DNA of 64,000 nt, taken from Pseudoxanthomonas suwonensis (GTDB lineage: Bacteria > Pseudomonadota > Gammaproteobacteria > Xanthomonadales > Xanthomonadaceae). Positions 27,584 through 37,181 of this stretch are shown piece after piece (the first letter of the stretch is position 1; each line of letters opens with the position of its first letter). Position numbers and translations under genes: made by a program. The notes beneath the pieces were generated by a model that worked only from the letters and a program-made list of their open reading frames with translations, made no database searches and was not told where the DNA came from. The stretch spans positions 1,736,001 through 1,800,000 of the forward strand of contig NZ_CP011144.1 in NCBI RefSeq assembly GCF_000972865.1, read 5' to 3'.

Positions 27584-28069
27584 TCAGGGCCACCAGAACG
27601 CCGTCAGCCGGCCAAGGCCCGGTTCGATCGTGTCCTGGGCCGGAAGTTCCGGCAGCGCGAGCACCGCCACGCCTCCCGGCGGCATGCCGCGATAGTCGCT
27701 GGACTGGCCGGTGTCGAGCAGGGCCACCAGCCGCTCCAGGCCCGGGTTGTGGCCGACCAGCAGCAGGCGCTCGACGTCGCGCTGCTCCTGCAGCAGGCCC
27801 ATCAGCGTGCCCGGGGTGGCCTCGTAGATCGCCTCCTCCAACCGCTGCTCGGCATAGCCGATCACCGCCAGCACCGCCTCCAGGCTCTCGCGCGTGCGCC
27901 GCGACGGCGAACACAGCACCCGGTCCGGCTGCAGTCCCTGCGCCTGCAGCCAGCGGCCGGCGGCTTCGGCTTCGGCCAGCCCGACCGGCGACAGCGGCCG
28001 GTCGAGATCGGCCTGTCCCGGCGAGGCTGGTTCTGCATGCGCATGGCGCAGCAGGATCACTTGTCGCAT
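27584..28069 (-). CDS. sixA: Phosphohistidine phosphatase SixA
   Basis: SixA removes phosphate from phosphohistidine proteins such as ArcB or PtsN-pathway phosphocarriers in the cytoplasm. The 161-residue protein has the histidine-phosphatase signature LLRHAHAEP with catalytic His9, the LSPVGLAEAEAAGRWL segment, LCSPSRRTRESLEAV near 53 and LLVGHNPGLERL near 104, in the short SixA form. It sits four bases upstream of the YceI gene on the same strand and 34 bases after the ParA-type gene, making a minus-strand run. The partner phosphoprotein is not encoded nearby. Confidence 0.92.
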   Translation of the reverse strand: MRQVILLRHAHAEPASPGQADLDRPLSPVGLAEAEAAGRWLQAQGLQPDRVLCSPSRRTRESLEAVLAVIGYAEQRLEEAIYEATPGTLMGLLQEQRDVERLLLVGHNPGLERLVALLDTGQSSDYRGMPPGGVAVLALPELPAQDTIEPGLGRLTAFWWP

Positions 28070-28103
28070 CGCGGACTCCTCCTTAACTTGCCGGTACGCC
28101 CGC

Positions 28104-28736
28104 TCAGGCCTTGGCCAGCCACTTCAGCAGCGGCTCCCAGTCGGCCTGGTGCTCGCGCACCTGCGCGGAGTGGTAGTCGAACAGGCTGCGGCCCAGGCCG
28201 ACCAGCACCACGTAGGCCTGGGTGTCGCGCAGCTGCGCCACCACCGGGTACGGCCAGGTCTTGAGCATCTCCAGCGCCTGCTGGCTGGTGTTGGTCCAGG
28301 GCTTGCTGCGGTTGAGCACCAGGGCCACCGGCAGCTTGTGCTTGCGGACCCGCGGCACCTTGCCCAGGGTGTTGAGGAAGGCGACCGTGGCCTCGATGTC
28401 CAGCGCCGAAGGCTGCACCGGCACCACCACCGCGTCGGCATGCTCGATGAAGGCGTCCAGGTCGTCGGCCATGGCACCGGCCGGCGCGTCGATGATCACC
28501 CGCTGGGCGTCGTCGGGCAGCCAGGCCCGCCAGGCGCGGCGGCGGCTGGCATCGAGCGGCAGCACCGCGCTGTCCAGCGCCGCGCGGCGCTCGGCCCAGC
28601 GGGTCGACGAACCCTGTGGATCGGCGTCGGCCAGCACCGTGCGTTTGCCCTGCAGCGCGGAATGCGCCGCCAGGTGCGTGGCGATGGTGGTCTTGCCCAC
28701 CCCGCCCTTGGAACCGGCCACGAGGATCGTCTTCAT
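28104..28736 (-). CDS. ParA-type ATPase
   Basis: The 210-residue protein is a small single-domain ParA/MinD relative with the deviant Walker A KGGVGKTT (residues 10-17, signature Lys10 and catalytic Lys15), switch [16 protein letters not shown], Walker B VIIDAPAG and a later [12 protein letters not shown]. Such ATPases position plasmids, chemoreceptors, carboxysomes or the division septum on nucleoid or membrane. No parB, parS or cargo gene is adjacent, so this is an orphan and its cargo is unknown. Start at 28736 is fixed by the conserved [12 protein letters not shown] beginning. It overlaps no other gene and is divergent from the AAA ATPase gene. Confidence 0.88.
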   Translation of the reverse strand: MKTILVAGSKGGVGKTTIATHLAAHSALQGKRTVLADADPQGSSTRWAERRAALDSAVLPLDASRRRAWRAWLPDDAQRVIIDAPAGAMADDLDAFIEHADAVVVPVQPSALDIEATVAFLNTLGKVPRVRKHKLPVALVLNRSKPWTNTSQQALEMLKTWPYPVVAQLRDTQAYVVLVGLGRSLFDYHSAQVREHQADWEPLLKWLAKA

Positions 28737-28849
28737 GCGCGGTCTGCCTCCGGATTGGCTACCGGCAGGGTACACCGGGCCCCGCGGAGGCGGTAGGAAG
28801 CCCCTGTCGCCGCTTGCTATCGTGCCCCGGCCACCGCCACGGACGCACC

Positions 28850-30334
28850 ATGAGCCAGCTGCAGGACCTGACCGCCCTGATCCGGGCCAATACCCCGCTG
28901 ATCGTGATCGAGACCCGCGACGAGGAGCGGGTGGTGGAGCTGTTCCGGCAGTCGCTGATGCAGGTGTGGCGCGCGCTGCACCGCTGGACCATCACCGAAG
29001 GCCTGCGGCGGATGGACCTGGACCGCGAGGACGCCGCCGAGGGTCCGCCGGACGCCAGCTCGGTGCTGCACGCGATCCGCCAGGCCGACCAGCGCGGCAT
29101 CTACCTGCTGCTGGATTTCCACCCCTACCTGGGCTACGCCAGCCACCAGCGCCTGCTGCGCGACATCGTCCAGCGCCGCGGCTGCGAGCCGCACGTGCTG
29201 GTGCTGGTCGGCGCCAAGGTCGAGCTGCCGGCGGAACTCGACGCGCTGGCGGTGCGCTTTTCCCCGCGCCTGCCCGATGCGGCCGCCCTGCTGAAGCTGG
29301 TCCGCGAGGAAGCGGCCGGCTACGCCCGCGAGAACGGCGGCCGCCGGGTGGAGGCCGAAGAGGACGCGGTGCGGCAGATCGTGCGCCACCTGCAGGGCCT
29401 GGACCTGCACGACGCGCGCCGGATCGCCCGCCAGCTGATCCACGCCGACGGCGCGCTCACAGCCTCGGACCTGCCGCAGCTGGCGCGGCTGAAGTTCGAG
29501 CTGCTCAACCGCAGCGGCCACCTGCACTACGAATACGACACCGCCGGCTTCGACGAGGTGGCCGGCGCACGCCGGCTCAAGCGCTGGGTCGGCCAGCGCC
29601 GCGCCGCCTTCGCCGGGTCGCCGCCGCCCGGGCTGGACCCACCTCGCGGGGTGCTGCTGCTGGGCGTGCAGGGCTGTGGCAAGTCGCTGCTGGCCAAGGC
29701 CATCGCCGGATCGCTGGGCGTGCCGCTGCTGCGGCTGGACTTCGGCACCCTGTACGCCAAGTACCACGGCGAGACCGAGCAGAACCTGCGCGCCGCGCTG
29801 GCCTCGGCCGAGCAGCTGGCGCCGTGCGTGCTGTGGATCGACGAGATCGAGAAGGGCGTTGCGGCCGACGCCGGCGAGGGCGATGGCGGAGTGTCGCGGC
29901 GCGTGCTCGGCTACCTGCTGACCTGGATGGCCGAGCGCAAGGCGCCGGTGTTCCTGGTCGCCACTGCCAACCAGGTCCAGCACCTGCCGGCCGAGCTGCT
30001 GCGCAAGGGCCGCTTCGACGAGATCTTCTTCGTCGACCTGCCCGATCCGGACACCCGGGTGGAGCTGCTGCGCATCCACCTGGTGGAACGCGGCCTGGAG
30101 CCGCAGGCGTTCGCGCTGCCGGCGCTGGCGGCCGCCTCGAACGGGTTTTCCGGGGCCGAGATCGAGCAGGCCATCGTCTCGGGCCTGTACGCGGCGCATG
30201 CCCAGCAGCGCGCGCTGGACACCGAACTGCTGATGGCCGAGATCCGCGGCACCCGGCCGCTGTCGGTGCTGATGGCCGAGCAGGTGTCCGCGCTGCGCGC
30301 CTGGGCGCTGGAGCGCACGGTGCCGGCGGACTGA
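28850..30334 (+). CDS. AAA-family ATPase, Ycf46-like
   Basis: The 494-residue protein has a C-terminal AAA module with Walker [16 protein letters not shown] near residue 268, Walker [13 protein letters not shown] near 328, sensor and arginine-finger region [18 protein letters not shown], and an N-terminal 200-residue domain ([22 protein letters not shown]), the pattern of Ycf46/YjoB-like proteins of algal plastids and bacteria. Ycf46 in cyanobacteria has been linked to photosynthesis regulation, but bacterial members outside cyanobacteria are uncharacterised. The ATG at 28850 lies 113 bases from the divergent ParA-type gene. Substrate or partner is not evident. Confidence 0.88.
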   Translation: MSQLQDLTALIRANTPLIVIETRDEERVVELFRQSLMQVWRALHRWTITEGLRRMDLDREDAAEGPPDASSVLHAIRQADQRGIYLLLDFHPYLGYASHQRLLRDIVQRRGCEPHVLVLVGAKVELPAELDALAVRFSPRLPDAAALLKLVREEAAGYARENGGRRVEAEEDAVRQIVRHLQGLDLHDARRIARQLIHADGALTASDLPQLARLKFELLNRSGHLHYEYDTAGFDEVAGARRLKRWVGQRRAAFAGSPPPGLDPPRGVLLLGVQGCGKSLLAKAIAGSLGVPLLRLDFGTLYAKYHGETEQNLRAALASAEQLAPCVLWIDEIEKGVAADAGEGDGGVSRRVLGYLLTWMAERKAPVFLVATANQVQHLPAELLRKGRFDEIFFVDLPDPDTRVELLRIHLVERGLEPQAFALPALAAASNGFSGAEIEQAIVSGLYAAHAQQRALDTELLMAEIRGTRPLSVLMAEQVSALRAWALERTVPAD

Positions 30335-30450
30335 CTGCGCGGCGCCTGCGGCGGCACGGGAGCGTGGGCATGCCAGGAGGCGTCGCAGGCATGCGGACAA
30401 GCGGGCGCGCGGTCGCGCGCGGGCAACGTCGATGATCCGGCGCTTCCCGT

Positions 30451-30903
30451 GCAGGAGCCTGTTCATGGGCGACCTGGGTGTCGGAAACATGAGGGCGTCG
30501 CCTGTGCCAGCGCGTCGTGTCGCCGGCTGAAGCCAGCTCCTACAACAGCCGCGTCGCCCGGCTCTTCTGTAGGAGCCGGGTTCAGCCGGCGACACGGGCG
30601 TCGGAAACACGAGGGAGTCGCCTGTGCCGACGTGGCATGTCGCCGGCTGAAGCCAACTCCTACAACAGCTGCGTCGCCCGGCCTTCTGTAGGAGCCGGGT
30701 TCAGCCGGCGACACGGGCGTCGGAAACACGAGGAAGTCGCCTGTGCCGACCTGGCATGTCGCCGGCTGAAGCCAGCTCCTACAACAGCTGTGTCGCCCGG
30801 CTCTTCTGTAGGAGCCGGGTTCAGCCGGCGACACGGGCGTCGGAAACACGAGGAAGTCGCCTGTGCCGACGTGGCATGTCGCCGGCCGGAGCCCGGCTCC
30901 CGC
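30451..30903. repeat. Four tandem family A units
   Basis: Units start at 30451 (degenerate), 30569, 30688 and 30808, a period of 118-120 bases. Each holds GTAGGAGCCGGGTTCAGCCG, a GGAAACACGAGGAAGTCGCC-type middle, and the inverse end GGCTGAAGCCAGCTCCTAC. A linker of about 22 bases (CAACAGCTGCGTCGCCCGGC) joins units. The array fills nearly all of the 575-base gap 30335-30909 between convergent genes; no gene is seen there. Confidence 0.85.
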
Positions 30904-30909
30904 GACAAC

Positions 30910-31827
30910 TCAGCCAGCGATGCGCATCAGTAACCAGGCCCACGCCGGCAGCGTCAGCAGCGACAGCACGATGCCGTATCCGACCAGCGCGGCCGCCAGC
31001 CGCGGCGCCAGGCCGTGCGCCATCGCCAGCGCGGCGGCGGAGATCATCGCCGGCATCGCCGACTCGAGCACGTTGGCGCGCAGCATCGCGTCGGGCATGG
31101 CGAACAGCAGCGACACCGGCAGCGCCAGCGCCGGCATCACCAGCAGCTTGAGCACCAGCCCGGTCGCCAGTGGCCGCACTTCGTCGCGCGGCAGCTTCAG
31201 CCGGATCGACAGGCCCACCGCCAGCATCACCAGCGGCAGCATCGCCTCGGCCAGGCGCCTCAGGCCGGAGGCGATCCACTCCGGCGGCTGTTCCGGCATC
31301 AGCGTCAGCCCGGCCAGCAGCGCCCAGACCGGCGGGAAGCGGGCGATGCGCAGCGCGATCGCGCGCGCGCCGGGCGCGGCGTCGCCGCTGTAGCGGGCGA
31401 CGATGTACAGGCCCACCGTCGACAGCATCAGGAACGTGCCGAACTGGTCGTAGACCACCGCGTACTGCACCGCGTCCTCGCCCAGCAGCGCGCGCACCAT
31501 CGGGTAGCCGATGAAGCTGGTGTTGCCCAGGCCCACGCACAACAGCAGCACCGCGTACTCGTCGCGGCGGAAGCGCCACAGCCGCGCCGCCAGCGTCACC
31601 AGCAGCCAGGTCGCGCCCATCAGCAGCCACGGGGTGAGGGCCACGCCCAGCAACGACCACTCCAGGCGCAGCCGCGGCACGTACAGCAGCACCGCCGCCG
31701 GCAGGCACACGTACAGCACCACCAGGTTCAGTGTTTCCGAGGCGTTGGCCGGCAGCAGCGTGGTCCGGCCCAGGGCCATGCCCAGGCCGAGCATGGCCAG
31801 GATCAGGGCGAACGCGTCCCAGGCCAT
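30910..31827 (-). CDS. AEC-family transporter (auxin efflux carrier type)
   Basis: The 305-residue membrane protein has ten hydrophobic helices in two halves, typical of the AEC family, with the characteristic loop LNLVVLYVCLPAAVLLYVPRL early and LLCVGLGNTSFIGYPMVRALLGEDAV near residue 95, including the conserved GN.SF.G.P motif. Members move organic acids such as malonate or malate, or act on unknown substrates; the substrate here is not predictable. It is convergent with the AAA ATPase across the repeat array and eight bases downstream of the 2OG oxygenase gene, so the two may share a transcript. Confidence 0.88.
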   Translation of the reverse strand: MAWDAFALILAMLGLGMALGRTTLLPANASETLNLVVLYVCLPAAVLLYVPRLRLEWSLLGVALTPWLLMGATWLLVTLAARLWRFRRDEYAVLLLCVGLGNTSFIGYPMVRALLGEDAVQYAVVYDQFGTFLMLSTVGLYIVARYSGDAAPGARAIALRIARFPPVWALLAGLTLMPEQPPEWIASGLRRLAEAMLPLVMLAVGLSIRLKLPRDEVRPLATGLVLKLLVMPALALPVSLLFAMPDAMLRANVLESAMPAMISAAALAMAHGLAPRLAAALVGYGIVLSLLTLPAWAWLLMRIAG

Positions 31828-31834
31828 GCGTGGA

Positions 31835-32539
31835 TCAGCCGCGGCGCAGCCAGCCGGTGATGCTGTAGCGCGGCGCGCCGGCCCACGGCGCCACCAGGCT
31901 GACCACGTGCGGCTGCGGCACGCGGAACAGGCTCAGCGAATTCCACAGCGGCGTGAAGGTGTCGACCACCCGCTGCTCGGCGGGGTCGAGGAAGTGCAGC
32001 AGGCCGCCCCAGTCCGGCAGCCAGTCGCGGCTGAGGTTCATCACGTAGGCGAAGGCACGGTCCTCGTCGCCGACGCGATCGTTGTGCGCGCGCAGGAAAT
32101 GCCCGGTCCGGTAGCGCACGGCGATCGCGCTGACCATGCGGATCGCCTGGTCGCCGGTCAGGTGCCGGGCGAACTGCAGGAACGGCGGGCTGTTGAGGAA
32201 ATCGACCACCGCGTGCAGCACCAGTTCCGGATCCAGGCCGTCGCGGCGCGCCTCGATCATGCGGTAGCGGTCGAAGTAGAACTCGAACCCCTCGCGCGCG
32301 CGGCGGGTGGCCGCTTCCAGCAACGCCGCGTCCTGCGCGCTGCCCGGCACCGCGCTGGCGGACTGGCCGGGGGCGGGTTCGGCGTCGGCGCGCTGCGCGG
32401 TCTCCCAGCGCACCTCGTCGCGCAGGCAGTGGTGCAGCCGGGTGGCCGCATCCTCCTGCAGGAAGCCGGGAATCTGCACCCGTCCGTGCGCGCGCAGCCG
32501 CGCGCGGAAGGGCTCGATGTCGAGTTCGTTGCTGATCAT
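31835..32539 (-). CDS. 2OG-Fe(II) oxygenase superfamily protein
   Basis: The 234-residue protein has the iron triad of the family: HND in LRAHNDRVGDEDRAFAYVMNL and a distal histidine in QPHVVSLVAPW, followed by the 2-oxoglutarate-binding arginine in RYSITGW. The part between (LPDWGGLLHFLD) fits the prolyl-4-hydroxylase-like (P4Hc) group. These enzymes hydroxylate proteins or small molecules using 2-oxoglutarate and oxygen. The substrate is unknown. The ATG at 32539 begins MISNELDIEPFRARL. It lies just upstream of the AEC transporter gene on the same strand. Confidence 0.86.
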   Translation of the reverse strand: MISNELDIEPFRARLRAHGRVQIPGFLQEDAATRLHHCLRDEVRWETAQRADAEPAPGQSASAVPGSAQDAALLEAATRRAREGFEFYFDRYRMIEARRDGLDPELVLHAVVDFLNSPPFLQFARHLTGDQAIRMVSAIAVRYRTGHFLRAHNDRVGDEDRAFAYVMNLSRDWLPDWGGLLHFLDPAEQRVVDTFTPLWNSLSLFRVPQPHVVSLVAPWAGAPRYSITGWLRRG

Positions 32540-32606
32540 GGGCCGCGACGTGCCGGCGCCGACGCGGCGCCGCGAAATTTTCGCATGGCCGTGGCGTCGG
32601 TGCCGG

Positions 32607-33239
32607 TTACGGCCAGGACGGCGGATCGGCCTGCCAGGCGGCCAGCACCTCGGCCAGCGCAGCGCGATCCTCATCGCGCCACTCGGGCAGCAGCCGCGAG
32701 AAGTTGCCCGCGCTGGTCCACTCCTGCGGCTCGGTGCGCACCGCCGCCGCATACCAGGCCACCGCCTCGGCCTTGTAGCCGAGCTTCCACAGCGCCAGCG
32801 CCATGGTCGGCGGCTGCCAGCCGGGAGCGGCGGGCCAGCCGCCCAGCAGCTTCTGCCACTGCTCGAGCGCGCGCCTGTGTTCGCCGGCGATGTACAGGTC
32901 CCAGGCGTAGTTCCAGGACACCGTGCGGGTGATCCGCTGGTTGCCGCCGGCGTTCCTCAGCGCGACGCGGTACAGCTCCTCGCCCAGCTCCGCGCGGCCG
33001 GAGCGCATGGCCACGCGCGCCAGCTGGGCGCGCGCTTCGACATCCGTCGGCTTGCGCTGCACCGCGGCCGCGAGCCGGTCGACCACGGCGTCGCCCTCGC
33101 CCGGAATGGCCACGATCGCGCGCGTGGTCTGCACATCCTGGTCGAAGTAGAACTCCTTCGGCGCCGGCAGCGACTGCGCCTGGGCCAGCCACGAACACAT
33201 CGCCAGCCCGAGGGCCAGCGGAAAACGCAACTTCTTCAC
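32607..33239 (-). CDS. Exported TPR-like protein of unknown function
   Basis: The product has a signal peptide (KKLRFPLALGLAMCSWLAQAQ, cut near residue 21) and three or so TPR-like helix pairs: DVEARAQLARVAMRSGRAELGEELY, NYAWDLYIAGEHRRALEQW and MALALWKLGYKAEAVAWYAAA. The GTG at 33239 is chosen because a GGGGAA ribosome site lies just upstream and the signal peptide begins there; a longer open frame would add 19 residues. It is predicted to be periplasmic and about 190 residues when mature. I do not recognise a family beyond TPR. It follows the divergent oxidoreductase gene region. Confidence 0.72.
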   Translation of the reverse strand: MKKLRFPLALGLAMCSWLAQAQSLPAPKEFYFDQDVQTTRAIVAIPGEGDAVVDRLAAAVQRKPTDVEARAQLARVAMRSGRAELGEELYRVALRNAGGNQRITRTVSWNYAWDLYIAGEHRRALEQWQKLLGGWPAAPGWQPPTMALALWKLGYKAEAVAWYAAAVRTEPQEWTSAGNFSRLLPEWRDEDRAALAEVLAAWQADPPSWP

Positions 33240-33389
33240 GACGATTCCCCGAAGCAACAGCCTCCCCTCCCGCATCCTAACCGCAGCAGCGCACACTCAG
33301 GGAGTGCGGTTCATCACAGAATGGCGCTTGATATCATTCCGCACCGGGCCGGCGAGGCCCGGCACCCGCCAGCGCCCCAAGGCCAGCCC

Positions 33390-36300
33390 ATGACCAGCAC
33401 CGCCGAACTGACCTCGCCCTCCTCCGCCAACTCGCCCGGGCTGGACACGTTCGACCGCGACTACACGCTGGAGCACAAGTACACCCGCCGCGACGGCCGC
33501 ATCTACCTCAGCGGGGTGCAGGCGCTGGTGCGACTGCCGCTGATGCAGCAGCTGCGCGACGCGGCCGCCGGACTGGATACCGCCGGCTTCGTCAGCGGCT
33601 ACCGCGGCAGCCCGCTGGGTGGCTTCGACCTGGAGCTGTGGCGGGCGCGCAAGCACCTGGAGGTGGCCAAGGTCCGTTTCCAGCCGGGCATCAACGAGGA
33701 CCTCGGCGCGACCATGGTCTGGGGCACGCAGCAGACCAATCTGTTCCCCGGGGCCAAGGTCGATGGCGTCTACGCCATGTGGTACGGCAAGGGCCCGGGC
33801 GTGGACCGCTGCGGCGACGTGTTCAAGCACGGTAACGCCGCCGGCACCTCGAAGCATGGCGGCGTGCTGGCGCTGGCCGCCGACGACCACGCCTGCCGCA
33901 GCTCGACCCTGCCGCACGGCAGCGAGGACGAGTTCGTCAGCGCGATGATGCCGGTGCTCAACCCGGCCGGGGTGCAGGACATCCTCGACCTGGGCCTGGT
34001 CGGCTGGGCGATGAGCCGCTACACCGGGCGCTGGATCGGCTTCAAGACCATCGCCGAGACGGTGGAGTCCTCGGCCTCGGTGCAGGTGGATCCGTTCGCG
34101 CGGTCGATCGTGCTGCCGGAGGATTTCGAACTGCCGCCGGGCGGGCTCAGCATCCGCTGGCCCGACCCGCCGCTGGACCAGGAAATGCGCCTGCACCGCT
34201 ACGCGGTCAAGGCCGCGCAGGCCTTCGCCCGCGCCAACGGCATCGACCGCATCGTGCTGGATGCGCCGAACCCGCGCCTGGGCATCGTCACCACCGGCAA
34301 GAGCTACCTGGACGTGCTGCAGGCGCTGGAATACCTGGGCCTGGACGAGACCGCCTGCCGCGACATCGGCATCCGTGTGTACAAGGTCGGCATGACCTGG
34401 CCGCTGGAGCCGGAGGGCATCGCCCGCTTCGCCCGCGGCCTGGAGGACATCGTCGTGGTCGAGGAGAAGCGCGCCTTCCTCGAGCGGCAGATGAAGGAGC
34501 AGTTCTACAACTGGCCGGCCGACTGGGGCCGGCGGCCGAGCATCGTCGGCAAGTACGACGAGGCCGGCGAGTGGATCCTGCCGTCCACCGGCGAGCTCAC
34601 CCCGGCGACCATCGCCGGCGTCATCGGCCGGCGCATCCAGCGTTTCTTCAATACGGAGTCGATCGAGCAGCGACTGCGCTGGATGGACGCCAAGGAAGCG
34701 GAGATGGCCCTGCCGCGGGCCAACTTCCCGCGCGTGCCGCACTACTGCTCGGGTTGCCCGCACAACACCTCCACGGTGGTGCCGGACGGCTCGCGCGCGC
34801 TGGGCGGGATCGGCTGCCACTACATGGTCACCTGGATGGACCGCTCCACCGACACCTTCACCCACATGGGCGGCGAAGGCGTGACCTGGGCCGGGCAGGC
34901 ACCGTTCACCGACACCCCGCACGTGTTCCAGAACCTGGGCGACGGCACCTACTTCCACAGCGGCTCGCTGGCGATCCGCCAGGCGGTCGCGGCCAAGGTC
35001 AACATCACCTACAAGATCCTCTACAACGACGCGGTGGCCATGACCGGCGGCCAGCCGGTGGACGGCCAGCTGAGCGTGCCGGACATCGCCTGGCAGATGC
35101 GCGCCGAGGGCATCGACACGATCGTGCTGGTCAGCGACGACATCTCGCGCTGGCACAAGCGCGAGCTGTTCCCGTCCGGCATGGAGTTCTTCGACCGCGC
35201 CGAGCTGGACGCGGTGCAGAAGCGCCTGCGCGAAGTGAAGGGCGTCAGCATCCTGATCTACGACCAGACCTGCGCCACCGAAAAGCGGCGCCGGCGCAAG
35301 CGCGGCAAGCTCGAGGACCCGCAGAAGCGGGTGATGATCAACACCCTGGTGTGCGAAGGCTGCGGCGACTGCGGCCAGAAGAGCTTCTGCGTGTCGGTGC
35401 TGCCCAAGGAAACCGAGTTCGGGCGCAAGCGCGAGATCGACCAGTCCAACTGCAACAAGGACTACTCCTGCGTGAAGGGCTTCTGCCCCAGCTTCGTCAC
35501 CGTGCACGGTGGCAAGCCGCGCAAGGGCCGCAAGGCCGAGGCGGCGGCGCGGCTGGAGAACCTGCCGGATCCCGTGTTCCGCTCCGCGCTGGAACAGCCC
35601 TGGAACATCCTGATCACCGGCGTCGGCGGCACCGGCGTGGTCACCATCGGCGCGCTGCTGGGCATGGCCGGGCACCTGGAGGGCAAGGGCGCCACCGTGC
35701 TCGACCAGACCGGCCTGGCGCAGAAGGGCGGCGCGGTCACCACCCACATCCGCATCGCGCGCACGCCCGAGGACATCCACGCCGTGCGCATCGCCGCCGG
35801 CGAGGCCGACCTGGTGCTGGGCTGCGACATGGTCGTGGTCAACGACTACTGGGCGCTGTCCAAGGTGCGCGCCGAACGCTCGGAAGTGGTGCTCAACACC
35901 TACGAGGCGATGCCGGGCACCTTCACCATGCGCCCGGACCTGCACTTCCCCGCGGCCGACATCGTCGCCGGGGTGAAGCTGGCGCTCGGCGGGCGCGAGC
36001 CGCGCCTGCTCGATGCCACCCAGCTGGCCACCGCGCTGCTGGGCGACGCCATCGCCAGCAACCTGTTCATGCTCGGCTACGCCTGGCAGCTGGGGCTGGT
36101 GCCGATCTCCTTCACCGCGTTGATGCGCGCGATCGAGCTCAACGGCGCGGCCATCGAGATGAACCAGCAGGCCTTCGCCTGGGGCCGCCTGGCCGCGGTC
36201 GATCCGCAGGCGGTGGCCGCCGCCGCCGGGCTGGTCTCCAACCCGGCCACCGCCGACGAACGCGTGCCCGACGGCCTGCGCCAGCTGCCGCCCGGCGACT

Positions 36301-37130
36301 GGGAAGGCAACGAATGGGGCAGCACCAGCGCGCCGCGGCCGGTCCGCGCCGAGCGCGAACTGCGCGGCCTGCCCGAGCATGGCGGCCTGCCGGACGGCGG
36401 CGCCTCGCCGCTGGACACCGCCACCGGCCAGGTCGTCGCGCTGCCGCTGGACGACCTGCGCCTGTCGCGCAGCCTCGACGAACTGGTCGCGCGCCGCGAG
36501 AAGTTCCTGGCCGACTACCAGGATGCCGCCTACGCGCGCCGCTACACCGACCTGGTGGCCAGGGTGCGCACCGCCGAGAACCTGAAGGCGCCGGGCTCGA
36601 CCGCGCTGACCGAGGCGGTGGCCCGCTACGCGTTCAAGCTGATGGCCTACAAGGACGAGTACGAAGTCGCCCGGCTGTACACCAGCGGCGAGTTCCAGCG
36701 CCGCCTGCAGCAGCAGTTCGAAGGCGACTACAGCCTGCGCCTCCACCTGGCGCCGCCGCTGCTGGCGAAGAAGGATGAACAGGGCCGGCTGCTCAAGCGC
36801 GAGTACGGGCCTTGGGTGTTCACCGCATTCAAGTGGCTGGCCAGGCTGCGCTTCCTGCGCGGCGGCGCGCTGGATCCGTTCGGCCGCACTGCCGAGCGGC
36901 GCATGGAGCGGCAGCTGATCGCCGACTACTTCGCCACCGTCGAGCGGCTGCTGGCGAAGCTCGATGCCGGCAACCTCGAACTGGCCGCGCAGATCGCCAG
37001 CATCCCCGAGCACATCCGCGGCTACGGCCACGTCAAGGAAGCGCACCTGCACCAGGCCAAGGCGCGCGAGGCGCAGTTGCTGAGGGACTGGGACAACCCG
37101 CTGCGGGTGGTCAGCCTCGACGCGGCATGA
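33390..37130 (+). CDS. Fused indolepyruvate:ferredoxin oxidoreductase (alpha-beta-gamma)
   Basis: This 1246-residue single-chain 2-oxoacid:ferredoxin oxidoreductase decarboxylates aryl or branched-chain 2-oxoacids (indolepyruvate type) to acyl-CoA, passing electrons to ferredoxin. Domains in order: pyrimidine-binding domain (about 25-240; SGYRGSPLGGFD), a TPP domain (YCSGCPHNTSTVVPDGSRALGGIGCHYM and the GDGTYFHSG segment near residue 515), a ferredoxin-like cysteine region (CEGCGDCGQKSFCVSVLP ... NCNKDYSCVKGFCPSF), the gamma domain (ITGVGGTGVVTIGALLGMAG near 740) and a C-terminal DUF6537 extension. Such fused forms are common in aerobic proteobacteria. The ATG at 33390 starts the Ser/Thr-rich leader. 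No ferredoxin gene is adjacent. Confidence 0.92.
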   Translation: MTSTAELTSPSSANSPGLDTFDRDYTLEHKYTRRDGRIYLSGVQALVRLPLMQQLRDAAAGLDTAGFVSGYRGSPLGGFDLELWRARKHLEVAKVRFQPGINEDLGATMVWGTQQTNLFPGAKVDGVYAMWYGKGPGVDRCGDVFKHGNAAGTSKHGGVLALAADDHACRSSTLPHGSEDEFVSAMMPVLNPAGVQDILDLGLVGWAMSRYTGRWIGFKTIAETVESSASVQVDPFARSIVLPEDFELPPGGLSIRWPDPPLDQEMRLHRYAVKAAQAFARANGIDRIVLDAPNPRLGIVTTGKSYLDVLQALEYLGLDETACRDIGIRVYKVGMTWPLEPEGIARFARGLEDIVVVEEKRAFLERQMKEQFYNWPADWGRRPSIVGKYDEAGEWILPSTGELTPATIAGVIGRRIQRFFNTESIEQRLRWMDAKEAEMALPRANFPRVPHYCSGCPHNTSTVVPDGSRALGGIGCHYMVTWMDRSTDTFTHMGGEGVTWAGQAPFTDTPHVFQNLGDGTYFHSGSLAIRQAVAAKVNITYKILYNDAVAMTGGQPVDGQLSVPDIAWQMRAEGIDTIVLVSDDISRWHKRELFPSGMEFFDRAELDAVQKRLREVKGVSILIYDQTCATEKRRRRKRGKLEDPQKRVMINTLVCEGCGDCGQKSFCVSVLPKETEFGRKREIDQSNCNKDYSCVKGFCPSFVTVHGGKPRKGRKAEAAARLENLPDPVFRSALEQPWNILITGVGGTGVVTIGALLGMAGHLEGKGATVLDQTGLAQKGGAVTTHIRIARTPEDIHAVRIAAGEADLVLGCDMVVVNDYWALSKVRAERSEVVLNTYEAMPGTFTMRPDLHFPAADIVAGVKLALGGREPRLLDATQLATALLGDAIASNLFMLGYAWQLGLVPISFTALMRAIELNGAAIEMNQQAFAWGRLAAVDPQAVAAAAGLVSNPATADERVPDGLRQLPPGDWEGNEWGSTSAPRPVRAERELRGLPEHGGLPDGGASPLDTATGQVVALPLDDLRLSRSLDELVARREKFLADYQDAAYARRYTDLVARVRTAENLKAPGSTALTEAVARYAFKLMAYKDEYEVARLYTSGEFQRRLQQQFEGDYSLRLHLAPPLLAKKDEQGRLLKREYGPWVFTAFKWLARLRFLRGGALDPFGRTAERRMERQLIADYFATVERLLAKLDAGNLELAAQIASIPEHIRGYGHVKEAHLHQAKAREAQLLRDWDNPLRVVSLDAA

Positions 37131-37181
37131 CCCATGGCGGGTGTGGGCCGGCAGCGTCGGCGTGCCCGGCGCCCGCTCCCG

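Noticed and set aside
30451..30903. CRISPR array
   Set aside because: The repeated unit is 119 bases with internal palindromes and the parts between units are nearly identical, not unique spacers; no cas genes are present.
33297..37052. Open frame of 1251 codons antisense to the indolepyruvate oxidoreductase
   Set aside because: The sense frame has full family motifs; the antisense product is a G+C-driven shadow without recognisable domains.
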